From assembly GCF_022376445.1 (NCBI RefSeq), contig NW_025955110.1, forward strand, positions 1 to 64,000: a stretch of DNA of 64,000 nt, given 5' to 3'. The notes under the pieces were generated by a model. The model was not told the DNA's origin. It searched no databases and saw only the letters and a list, made by a program, of their open reading frames with translations. Position numbers and translations under genes: made by a program. The DNA is from Fomitopsis serialis (taxonomy: Eukaryota > Basidiomycota > Agaricomycetes > Polyporales > Fomitopsidaceae). Positions within the stretch are counted from its first letter, which is position 1. The number at the start of each line of letters is the position of its first letter. Of the stretch, positions 22,128 through 30,269 are shown in pieces.

Positions 22128-25100
22128 TTATCGGCAACAAGAAAATGGTGACCTGTCACTGTGTCGAAGAACTGTGAAGTTCTCCAGACACATCGCGGAC
22201 GATGGTGATAGGGATGTACCTCGAGCATGAAGCTCGATCTCTAACCCATGAGCCCGATGCGCAACCGTGCTGGACACGACCGACGTGATTCTCAAATCAC
22301 CGTCGACCTCCTCATCGTGGACGTCGACGGAGAGGTCCAACGTCTGTGCGTGGGCTACAGACCGACCGGATACATCGGTCAAGCAAGTAAACTCGCCGAT
22401 TGTACCGCGATGTATCGTCGTGCCGGGTGCGACTCGCAGGTCATCCCCCGGGCCGACTGTACCACTGTTGTATACAGTGACTGCCACGACAACCAATGCG
22501 GTTGTCGTGGTCATCACGGGTGGTGATTGCGGGGTAGGGAATGGTGGCGCGAATAAAGAGGGTACGTCCAATAAGGACGTACCTTTGCTTTTCGAGCTCG
22601 CAGGCTCGTCTTCTTCGCCTACACCGCACCCTTCCTCCTCTCCTCCTTCTGCCTGACCTTCCTCATCTGATTCTCCTGGTTCTGCATCCTCGTCCACGTT
22701 TCCTCCATCCTTCCATTCCTCGCGCGATCTCCGGGGTGCATGCGAGGTCGCCGACTCGTGGCGCCTGTCGTAGTCGCCATGGGTGTCGAGGGCCGCGGGG
22801 AGGTCGATAGGGGTTAAAGTGTGGGTCCTTGGGAGCGAATCCTCGGCGAGAACTGTAAATTTCTCGCCGAGTTGAGGGTCAGAAAACCGTTCTGGTCGGT
22901 CGGGGTCCGTAGGCGCCGGCTGCTGCACTACACTTAGTGCAGCAACTCGGTCACGGTCTTGAGCTCGCGCGTCCATTAGGGCTACGCAATCGTCGAGCTG
23001 CACCGTCGACGGGGCGCTTGGTTCACAACGAGAGTGGCGGTCGCTCAACCAGTCGAGGTCGAGGTTGTATCGCAGGCTTCCCAGCTGAACCGTGAATGGT
23101 TCAGTTGTCTTGACGGGACCGGGGGCTTGCACTTCCTGTTGGGAGTGCAAGTCTTCTGGACAGACGGCAGCGCGTGAGTGGGTACCATCAGGGACGGAAT
23201 CGATGCCGTTCCACGACCCTGTCAGTTGAACTACTGCGGGTTCAACTGCACCGGATGTTCGCACTTCCGTGATGAAGTGCGGACCGTCTTGATGCGGGGC
23301 CGGGCGTAACCTGTCGCTGCCGGACGGAAGGTCGAGGAATTCACGGAAGAGGTCGTCGGGGTCGTCCCGCAGCTCGGCCAGTTGGACCACTGGTGGTTCA
23401 ACTGCGCTGAAGCAGCCAGGGACCCGTACTTCCGCGGGGACGTACAGGCTGTCCTGCGCGGTGCGACTAGCCAACGGGAGGTCAGTAATGATCGGGGGAT
23501 GGTGATCACTGACGCCGTGTACGTCGAGCGGCGGGCTAGACGTACACACCACATCGCGTGCAGTCAAGGTTGAATTGGGCACGTTGGGCATGCATCGCTG
23601 CATGTCCATCGTGCCGCCTTGCGAATTGGAGGTTATGACCGCGAGGTCGTCCCCTAGCGTAGGTGTGCTCTCTTGCAGAGCGGGCCTGATCCCGGGCAAG
23701 GAGGATGTCGAGATGGGTACGTCCATCAGGGGCGTACCTTCAGCTCTCGATCCTTCGTGCTGGTCGGTAGCGTGTACGTCAAGCCTTGAGCTCGGCATAC
23801 TCGCTATCCGATGGTCGGTGATATATGGGTGGGGCACGTCGGACGTGCGAGACTGCATGTCCACCGTGTCGTCTTGCCAGATGGGGAGCCCGTGGACGAC
23901 CTGGAGGTCGTCCCCTAGCACAGTCGTACCTTTTTGCGGAGCGGACGGTACGACTTCGCAGTCGTACCTGGGGACAGCAACGCCATCTTCGTGGCCTCCA
24001 GTGCGCACGACAAACGTTCCGTTTGTCGCTGCAGCTCTGGGCACGTCCGTTGTTACGCAGGGCACGTCGGACGTGCAGTTCTGCGTGTCCACCGTGTCGC
24101 CGTGCGTACTGCCCGGTACAGCCTGTAGGTTGTACCAGGGCCTGTGCGTGCGATGTGCGTGGCCAACAGAGCGTACGACGACCTTCACGTTCGTCGATAC
24201 GCCTGTTGGCGCGGTCATAGGTGGCGGCGAGTGTGGCACGTCGGACGTGCTGTGCTGCGCATCCGTCGTGCTGTTGTGCACTGACAAGGGTACGACCCGC
24301 GGGTCGTTCCCTAGGGCTGCTGTCGCTGGCGGGGGTACTGGCACAGGCGGAGGCGAGTCGGGTACGTCCAGTGAGGGCGTACCTGCGATTTGTGAGCCCT
24401 CTTGCTCGCTTTCTCTACTCGCCCCGCACCCTTCCTCCCTCTCTCCCTTCGTGCCTTCCTCGCACCCTTCTCGTTCCTTCGGGATCTCCTCGCAGCCTCC
24501 ACGATCCGCGTTCCTCGTGGTCCTCTCGGTCTTACGGCTCGGCGCTGGGCTTGAACGCGCGGTGTTCAAGTCCGGAGTCGCGCGGCTGGGTTGCGTGTCG
24601 CCAGAGTCGCAGTAGTGGTCGCCAGAGTCAAGGCGCGAGACGAGGGGAAAGAGACGAGGAGCCGGGGAAGAATAAGGTGGCGAACTTGTACCGCGAGGTA
24701 CCAGTTCGTTGGTCGCCTCTGACTGAACTGGCGGCAGTTCAGCCAGGCAGTCGCGAACGCGAGTTCGCACTCGCGTTGGGACGCCACGCGCGTCTGGTTC
24801 GCCAGACGGGCGCTCGATGTGGCTGCCCAGAGAGTGGAAGGGGTCGAGAACGAGGGTTCGGTGGTGGCGGTCGAGCGTAGTGCGGTAGGCGCTAGCGCTC
24901 GGGTCGCTCTCCACAGGCTCGTGACACCCAACGCCTGTAGCGTTGAGCACGTCGCGCGTCGCGTCGAGCAGGCTGCTCGTCGTGGCGCGCACGTCGATCG
25001 ACACAAATAATATATTTCTTGTGTCGCGGCTCATTTCTGAGCTCGCGACGAGTGTATCTACGCACGCGGGCTCGTTCCCGCTGTACACAGTACTGTTGTA

Positions 25101-25286
25101 GTACTGTGTGCCTATACCCTCCCGAGCGCGGAGATGCGTCGACTCGACGCACCACTCGTTCGGCTCGGATGCGAGCTCGATGACGGACGTGTCTTCGAGC
25201 TCGGCGCGTGCATCATCCTTCGGGTGATGCCTAGCTTCGTCGCTTGGGCCGGGGCACCTCGGGATGGCAGTGCCTCCAGGTGGCAT
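22128..25286 (-). CDS. Long repetitive ORF 2 of the LTR element
   Basis: An uninterrupted 1,052-codon frame fills the second half of the element. It has no domain I recognise. It is made of recurring short blocks such as 'GDDLQVV', 'CTSDVP', 'GTPLMDVP' and 'VVRTGGHED', rich in Asp, Pro, Ser and Thr. Each block coincides with a short inverted repeat in the DNA, so the peptide repetition may only mirror DNA hairpins. It resembles ORF 1 along its length (shared 'AREGIGT', 'SEMSRD', 'DSGDTQPSR', 'PRAAAT', 'PWYNL'), which suggests that the interior arose by an internal duplication. Whether it is translated is unknown. It overlaps ORF 1 by 175 nt in another frame. Confidence 0.45.
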   Translation of the reverse strand: MPPGGTAIPRCPGPSDEARHHPKDDARAELEDTSVIELASEPNEWCVESTHLRAREGIGTQYYNSTVYSGNEPACVDTLVASSEMSRDTRNILFVSIDVRATTSSLLDATRDVLNATGVGCHEPVESDPSASAYRTTLDRHHRTLVLDPFHSLGSHIERPSGEPDARGVPTRVRTRVRDCLAELPPVQSEATNELVPRGTSSPPYSSPAPRLFPLVSRLDSGDHYCDSGDTQPSRATPDLNTARSSPAPSRKTERTTRNADRGGCEEIPKEREGCEEGTKGEREEGCGASRESEQEGSQIAGTPSLDVPDSPPPVPVPPPATAALGNDPRVVPLSVHNSTTDAQHSTSDVPHSPPPMTAPTGVSTNVKVVVRSVGHAHRTHRPWYNLQAVPGSTHGDTVDTQNCTSDVPCVTTDVPRAAATNGTFVVRTGGHEDGVAVPRYDCEVVPSAPQKGTTVLGDDLQVVHGLPIWQDDTVDMQSRTSDVPHPYITDHRIASMPSSRLDVHATDQHEGSRAEGTPLMDVPISTSSLPGIRPALQESTPTLGDDLAVITSNSQGGTMDMQRCMPNVPNSTLTARDVVCTSSPPLDVHGVSDHHPPIITDLPLASRTAQDSLYVPAEVRVPGCFSAVEPPVVQLAELRDDPDDLFREFLDLPSGSDRLRPAPHQDGPHFITEVRTSGAVEPAVVQLTGSWNGIDSVPDGTHSRAAVCPEDLHSQQEVQAPGPVKTTEPFTVQLGSLRYNLDLDWLSDRHSRCEPSAPSTVQLDDCVALMDARAQDRDRVAALSVVQQPAPTDPDRPERFSDPQLGEKFTVLAEDSLPRTHTLTPIDLPAALDTHGDYDRRHESATSHAPRRSREEWKDGGNVDEDAEPGESDEEGQAEGGEEEGCGVGEEDEPASSKSKGTSLLDVPSLFAPPFPTPQSPPVMTTTTALVVVAVTVYNSGTVGPGDDLRVAPGTTIHRGTIGEFTCLTDVSGRSVAHAQTLDLSVDVHDEEVDGDLRITSVVSSTVAHRAHGLEIELHARGTSLSPSSAMCLENFTVLRHSDRSPFSCCR

Positions 25287-27300
25287 TGAGCAGACCCGAC
25301 GGCGGTCTCGGGCTGCTCAGAGCGCTGTGCGTACCCGGCTTCGTCTTGGCGAATGACGGGTCCCGGTACGACCTGAAGGTCGTCCCGAAATTTGAGCGTG
25401 ATGTCATCTCCATGATCACAATTGATCATGAAGGCGGAGATGAAGAGACGGTGGCCCGACGAGCCGCGGGCATTGCGCACGACCGGCTCTACATTCGCCG
25501 TTACGCACACTAATGTGGGCATGGCAGATGTCGAGGTAAGTACGTCCGCCGAGGGCGTACTTTTTCTTCTCGACACTCTATACTCACCGGTAGTGTGTAC
25601 AGGTGACTGGGACACGTCGGATAAGCAATGCTGCTCGTCCGTCATGTCGCCTTGCGGAACAAACAGTACGACCGCGAGGTCGTCCCGTATCACAGGCGTA
25701 TCGCCTTGACGGTCGGAAAGAACGACCATTAGTTCGTCTCCGAGCGCCTTCGCGCGATCGTCGTGGCCCCCACTGCGCACGACAGACCTTCCGTCAGTCG
25801 CTGCGGCTCTGGGTGCGTTCATGGCAGCACAGGGTACCCTGGACGGGCAGTTCTGCGCGTCCAGCGTAGCACCATCGCCAGGTACCACCCGTAGGTTGTA
25901 CCAGGGCTTGTGCGTGCGAATTTCGTGGTCAATGGAATGAAGCACGTCGGGCGTGAGGTGCTGTACGTTCGTTATGCCGCCTTGCCATCTGGAGATTACG
26001 ACCGCGAGGTCGTATCGTAACAGGCGCATGTCATCTGTGTGGTTAACAGTGCATACGATGAGCCCGTTCATCGATGCACCTATTGGCGAGAGCACTGGGA
26101 GTACAATCGGCAATGAGGAACTCGAATGCTCGGGTACGACCTGGAGGTCGTTCCGGAGCATGAATGTACTGTCTTCGTGACCAGCACGCACAACGATCTT
26201 CCTGTTCGTTGATGCGCGCGCTGGCTCGGGCAATGGCAATATAGCCAGCCGGGCGTTGGGTACGTCCAGTATGGACGTACCTTCGAGTTTCGAGCATTGT
26301 GGCTTGCCGGTAGTTTGCACGTCGAGCGGACGGCTCGACGTACCCACTACGCGACGGCTGGTGAAGACTGGATAGAACACCTCGGACGTACAGTGCAGTG
26401 CGTCCGCAGTGTCGTCTTGCAATGTTGACGGTACGGCCGCAAGGTCGTCTCGCATCTCAAGCGTGCCGCCCGCGTGTCCAATAGTACGCGCGACGAGTTC
26501 ATTGTTCATCGCTACGCCTTCAATGCTCAAGCCTCCCGGCTGGTCGGTAGCGTGCACGTCGAGTGAATGGCTCGGCCTACCCACTACACGACGGTTGGTG
26601 CAGGATGGACGGAACACGTCGGACGTGCACCGCTGCGCGTCCGTCATGTCGCATGGTAGCATGGACGGTACGACCGCGAGGTCGTCCCGTATCACCGGCG
26701 TACCGGCTCGAGCGGAGGGTATGACCCCTGGGTCGTCCCGCAACGCGTACGTGCCGTCTTCATGGCCTGCGACACGCACGACGACCTCTGTAGTCGTCGA
26801 TACGTGTGCCGGTGTGGGCATTGGAGAAGGAGGCGGTGGCGAGTGGGATACGTTCACCAAGGGCGTACCTGCGTTTATTGAGCCTCTCTGCTCGTCTTTC
26901 ATGCTCGCCCCGCACCCTTCCCCCTCCTTCCTTTTCCTGATTTCCTCGCATTCTCCTCGCTCCGTGTCTCCCGTGTTTCGCGCAGCCTGGTTGCCTGGTG
27001 CTGGGCTTGCACGCAGGTCGTGCGAATCCTGGATCGTGCGACTGGGTTGTGTGTCGCCAGAGCCGCGATGGGTGTCGCCATACTCATGAGACTCGAGAGG
27101 AGAGTCTCCCGAGTCGAGATGCGAGACGCGAGGGCGGAGGGAAAGGATCGGAGAGGAAGGCCCTGGCGGTCTTGTACCGCGAGGTGCCAGGTCGTCGGAG
27201 GGGTTGCCGACCGCGAGGTGGCGGTCGGTACTGACCGGTCGATCCTTCAGCTGAACCGCGAAGGGTTCAGCTGTCCAAGGACAGTCCGCGGCTCGCACTT
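22484..27300. repeat. Dense array of short inverted repeats (hairpins)
   Basis: The interior is packed with short palindromes with 3-8 nt loops. Examples: ccacgacaacc/ggttgtcgtgg at 22484-22510; ggtacgtcc/ggacgtacc at 22561-22583 and again at 26259-26281; ctcggcgagaa/ttctcgccgag at 22842-22871; acacagtact/agtactgtgt at 25085-25109; cagctgaacc/ggttcagctg at 27248-27273. Recurrent families include tacgacc/ggtcgta-type, gcacgtc/gacgtgc-type and ggtacgtcc/ggacgtacc-type hairpins. I counted well over forty by eye. Confidence 0.85.
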
Positions 27301-28153
27301 CCGTTGGGAAGTGCGAACCGGGTTGGAACGCGGTTGCACGCGGGCGGTGGCGGCCAGAGTGAAGGTCGAAGTGGCGGTTAGCATGGTGAGGAGTACTTCC
27401 AGCGCTAACGCTGAGAGTGCTCGCTCTCGGCGCGGGCGCGTGACGCTCGACGCGTTGAGTGTCGAGCTCGATGCTTGCCGCGTCGGGCACGTCGTCCGGC
27501 GCGATCATATATTTTGAGTCGCGGCTCATTTCTGAGCACGCGACATGTGGATCTACGAGCAGAAGCTCGCCTACATCCCAGGATGCGACGTAAGGTCGCG
27601 TCCCTATGCCTTCCCGGGCGTAGGGCCGAGTCGCCTTGTCGGACAACTGGGGCTTGGGCTCGGTCTCGGCGACGGCGGCGTCGTCGAACCGGGTGCGTGC
27701 ACCACTCTTGATGGTGGTACCGAGTTTGGTCAGCTCACTGGGAGCAATCGGAGACGGAGTCTCCGGACATCTCTGAGCAGTCTCGATGTCGGGCTCGATC
27801 TGCTCAGGACGCGGCCCCTTGGGCTCAGACGCGGGCTCAACAGCGGCAGCGCTGTCGATCTCTTTGCGCGCACCACTCGTCGGAGAGCTTTCCAGCTCCT
27901 GTGGCTCGATTGGAACAGGCGGAGTCGGGTTCTCCTGGCAGCTCTGAATGGGTTCGACCTTGGGCTCGAACAGTTCTGCGTGTGCTGTGCGTTCGACCTC
28001 GCGGTCGGACGGTGCCTGCTCCGCGAGTGCTCCGGACGAGTTCTCGGGGTCGGAGAGCTCAGTCTGGCAGGTCGTGCGACGGTGACGTCTGGACTCGTTG
28101 TCCTGCTCCACGGAGCGTCTGAGCGATGTAATAGCATCCTCTAGATGCTTCAT
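25112..28153 (-). CDS. Long repetitive ORF 1 of the LTR element
   Basis: A 1,013-codon frame beginning with a short helical segment (MKHLEDAITSLRRSVEQ) and continuing as low-complexity, repeat-built sequence like ORF 2 ('RDDLAVVPS', 'RDDLQVVPG', 'GTSILDVP', 'VVRSGGHDD'). No protease, reverse transcriptase or integrase motif and no CCHC knuckle is present. Upstream in the same frame, after one TGA at 28193-28195, lies a 45-codon basic ORF (28330-28193), so the real product may start there by stop read-through or a small splice. The helical start could be a remnant of a gag-like protein. Function unknown; coding status unproven. Confidence 0.45.
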   Translation of the reverse strand: MKHLEDAITSLRRSVEQDNESRRHRRTTCQTELSDPENSSGALAEQAPSDREVERTAHAELFEPKVEPIQSCQENPTPPVPIEPQELESSPTSGARKEIDSAAAVEPASEPKGPRPEQIEPDIETAQRCPETPSPIAPSELTKLGTTIKSGARTRFDDAAVAETEPKPQLSDKATRPYAREGIGTRPYVASWDVGELLLVDPHVACSEMSRDSKYMIAPDDVPDAASIELDTQRVERHAPAPRASTLSVSAGSTPHHANRHFDLHSGRHRPRATAFQPGSHFPTEVRAADCPWTAEPFAVQLKDRPVSTDRHLAVGNPSDDLAPRGTRPPGPSSPILSLRPRVSHLDSGDSPLESHEYGDTHRGSGDTQPSRTIQDSHDLRASPAPGNQAARNTGDTERGECEEIRKRKEGEGCGASMKDEQRGSINAGTPLVNVSHSPPPPSPMPTPAHVSTTTEVVVRVAGHEDGTYALRDDPGVIPSARAGTPVIRDDLAVVPSMLPCDMTDAQRCTSDVFRPSCTNRRVVGRPSHSLDVHATDQPGGLSIEGVAMNNELVARTIGHAGGTLEMRDDLAAVPSTLQDDTADALHCTSEVFYPVFTSRRVVGTSSRPLDVQTTGKPQCSKLEGTSILDVPNARLAILPLPEPARASTNRKIVVRAGHEDSTFMLRNDLQVVPEHSSSSLPIVLPVLSPIGASMNGLIVCTVNHTDDMRLLRYDLAVVISRWQGGITNVQHLTPDVLHSIDHEIRTHKPWYNLRVVPGDGATLDAQNCPSRVPCAAMNAPRAAATDGRSVVRSGGHDDRAKALGDELMVVLSDRQGDTPVIRDDLAVVLFVPQGDMTDEQHCLSDVSQSPVHTTGEYRVSRRKSTPSADVLTSTSAMPTLVCVTANVEPVVRNARGSSGHRLFISAFMINCDHGDDITLKFRDDLQVVPGPVIRQDEAGYAQRSEQPETAVGSAQCHLEALPSRGAPAQATKLGITRRMMHAPSSKTRPSSSSHPSRTSGASSRRISALGRV

Positions 28154-28192
28154 CGAGTCATCGAGTGTCCGGAACCGCCTATCGGGGGTGGC

Positions 28193-28330
28193 TCATGTCT
28201 CGACCGGGATACTCTTCAAGAACTTCGCAAAACTGCCAAGAATTCCATCCACCTTCGCATCGACCTTCGCGCGGTGGGCCTTCCGAGTACTACGCGAGTG
28301 CTTGGGAGAGTGGGTTGTCGATCCAGCCAT
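28193..28330 (-). CDS. Short basic ORF upstream of ORF 1
   Basis: A 45-codon frame (start at 28330) rich in Lys, Arg and Ser followed by 'DGILGSFAKFLKSIP', ending in TGA. The same frame stays open after the stop and runs into ORF 1 (start at 28153, 177 nt downstream and in phase). It may be the true N-terminus of ORF 1, separated by a leaky or mutated stop. It is the first ATG-led frame after the 5' LTR. Confidence 0.4.
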   Translation of the reverse strand: MAGSTTHSPKHSRSTRKAHRAKVDAKVDGILGSFAKFLKSIPVET

Positions 28331-28418
28331 CTTCTTGAGTGGTTGCGAAGTCGACTAGATTTTGATGTAAAGCATAGAAATTCGAAGTTTCCAGGTTGTT
28401 GCCTAGAGTAGATAGTCC

Positions 28419-28439
28419 CCAGAACAGAAGCTGTTCTGG
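28419..28439 (-). repeat. 9 bp perfect hairpin beside the 5' LTR
   Basis: ccagaacag and ctgttctgg flank a 3 nt loop, 12 bp inside the 5' LTR where a primer-binding site is expected. No tRNA-like TGG primer site is evident there. The hairpin could be involved in priming, dimerisation or packaging of the element RNA; that is speculation. Confidence 0.6.
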
Positions 28440-28451
28440 AGCGCAAAAAAG

Positions 28452-28654
28452 TGTGGCGTCCCTTAATCCTCGGGCCCGGTATGCGCTGTACCCAGTCTCT
28501 ATTCAGAGGGACTGTCTACACGTAGCATACATGGGGCGATGAGGATGGTAAAGGACTGAGGTCTCGCAGGTGCGCTGGCACGCCATACGAGCCCTCGAAC
28601 AAACAAGAACAAGCATACGAGATTAGATATACCGTAACGGGAATATCCGTTACA
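28452..28654 (-). repeat. 5' LTR of the PUF-inserted element
   Basis: 203 bp copy, apparently identical to 21697-21899, flanked on its outer side by gagtg (28655-28659), the same 5 bp found outside the other LTR. Confidence 0.93.
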
Positions 28655-29788
28655 GAGTGGCGAGCAGAGAAGCTCCTGCAGAAGGCCGGTACGGGTTGGG
28701 CTCGGTAGTAGCGCGAAGCCTAGGCGGGCGCCGGGTTCGCAGCGAGATTGCCTGTGATCGCGGCTTGGGCCTGGTTGTGCAGCTCCGAGATGGTAGCAGC
28801 GGGCGGGTGGCGGAGGGTCTCGTCAAGACCCAGATAGTCCAGTGTGTGGACATCGAAATCGTCTGCGCTGGAGTCCATGGACGTTGCTGAGCGCAAATCG
28901 TCCAGCACGGGCATGCCACCATTGCGGCTGGGCATTCAGGTCGACGAGAAGAGGGACGAGCCGAACGCGTTGGAGAGACCGCCGAGGGGAGGGTGAGCGA
29001 GCCAGAGCGGAGGCGGCTGTTCCGCTCAGTCAATGCAGAGGAAGCAGCTGAAGAAGCGACCGAGGCCGAGTGACGTAAACCAGGTCGCACGGGGGCCGTC
29101 GACGCGGGCGGTGCGAAGCTCTGCCGCTGGAGCTGCTCCTGAAACGAGTCCGCCGACACAGTGGCAGCAGCCGCTGCTGCCGAGCTGCGAAGCGTGCTCG
29201 ATGCCGCGGCGAAGCGCTGAGCCGCGAGCTGGACGTTGGAGGGCAAGGTCCCCGCCTTCGCCCTTCGGAAGCCCGCGGGGTAGTTGGCCGGCGGCAAGTC
29301 ACCGTTGTCGCCTACTAGTAGGGAGTTCGTAGACGAAGATAGGTCGTTATTAGGAGGAGAGCCGCCAGAAGCCAAGGCGCGCAGCGCGGGGGCCTGTATC
29401 TAGGACCTATCCCCTGTTTCGCCTCGAGCTCCCTCGCTCTGGAAAACGTTGTCAGACGGCGGCGAAGGCCAGAATATGCACCGCGGCACACCTTTTGGCG
29501 AACGCTGAGGGCGCCGGGGGCGGCGTCTTGCCCGAGTTGACCCTGGAGGAAAAGCCGTTGCACTGATCCCCGCTTGTCATCGCGCCCGCGCGCGCTCGAG
29601 TGCGGCGCCAGACCAGCCACGGATGCGCTCGTCTTGCTGCGCGTCGGCGCCGCGCGCGCGGGCAGTGCTGATGAGGCCACCGAGCGCGGGTTGTTCGTAG
29701 TCAGTGGGCTTCGTTGCTGCGCGAAGGCGAGATCGACATTGGTACTGAAGCTTCCTTGATCCCTTTGGATCCCCATGGATGCGGTCAC
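28655..29788 (-). pseudogene. PUF/RRM RNA-binding protein, 5' portion (split by LTR element)
   Basis: The minus strand encodes the N-terminal, low-complexity part of the PUF gene: a start near 29788 (MTASMGIQRDQGSFSTN), an Ala/Ser-rich segment ('TLPSNVQLAAQRFAAASS'), an acidic stretch with 'DDFDVHTLDYLGL', and an end ('GASLLATP') that continues in frame into 21691 once the LTR element is removed. Frame changes occur near 28985 and 29480-29560, and an in-frame TAG sits at 29402-29400, just upstream of 'IQAPALRALASGG'. Some frame changes could be unrecognised introns, but the TAG has no convincing intron around it. Together with the insertion this marks a disrupted gene. The original start is uncertain. 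Confidence 0.65.
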
Positions 29789-30269
29789 CTGGCATAGCCA
29801 AGGTATGCATCACTTTGGTTCACCGCCAGAACGCCGGGCACTTGTGCAGTACTAGCAGGAATTGGGTGGTTGATGAAAAAGTGCCCTCGCGAAGGTCGCG
29901 CTCGCTGGCACTGGCCGTGGGAACGTATAACCCTAGACTAAGGTTCGAACTCGCTGCACCTGCAGGGGAAAGCCCTTAGTCCCAGATGCCTCGCCAAACC
30001 CACTGCAGCGCTCGCAAATCGAGCTATTATTTCAGGATATTGTAATGGTAGAGAACGAGCACAGGTACCACGAAAATTAGCAAGATCAGGAAGTGCAATA
30101 GCCACTCGTATCCAAGAAGCAAAGGATGTTGTAGCCTGAGCCAGTGTCGTGCACGAAGATCGGAGCAGTGTGGGTATGTAGTATAGTTATCAGGCGCAGA
30201 AGAAAAATGAGGGGATAGTACGAAGGGTAGCAAGAATTAGCACCAATCTGCCACCTACTCAGCAAGGAC
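29789..30269. other. Intergenic, no supported gene
   Basis: Sits between the start of the PUF gene remnant and the 3' end of the next minus-strand gene. Only short frames; it would contain the original PUF promoter. Confidence 0.45.

Larger units (their letters stand above)
21697..28654 (-). mobile_element. Non-autonomous LTR element inserted in the PUF gene
   Basis: Two 203 bp direct repeats, 21697-21899 and 28452-28654, appear identical base for base, begin TG and end CA, and are flanked by the 5 bp duplication gagtg (21692-21696 and 28655-28659). A purine run on the minus strand (21900-21908) lies just inside the left LTR, as a polypurine tract should, so the element reads on the minus strand with its 5' LTR at the right. 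Removing the element and one gagtg restores the PUF reading frame exactly. The 6.55 kb interior contains no reverse transcriptase, integrase, protease or zinc-knuckle motif that I can see, so it probably moves with proteins from another element. Identical LTRs indicate a recent insertion. Confidence 0.92.

Noticed and set aside
23575..24615. 346-codon plus-strand ORF inside the LTR element
   Set aside because: It is antisense to ORF 2 and open because the hairpin repeats avoid stops on both strands; no motif.
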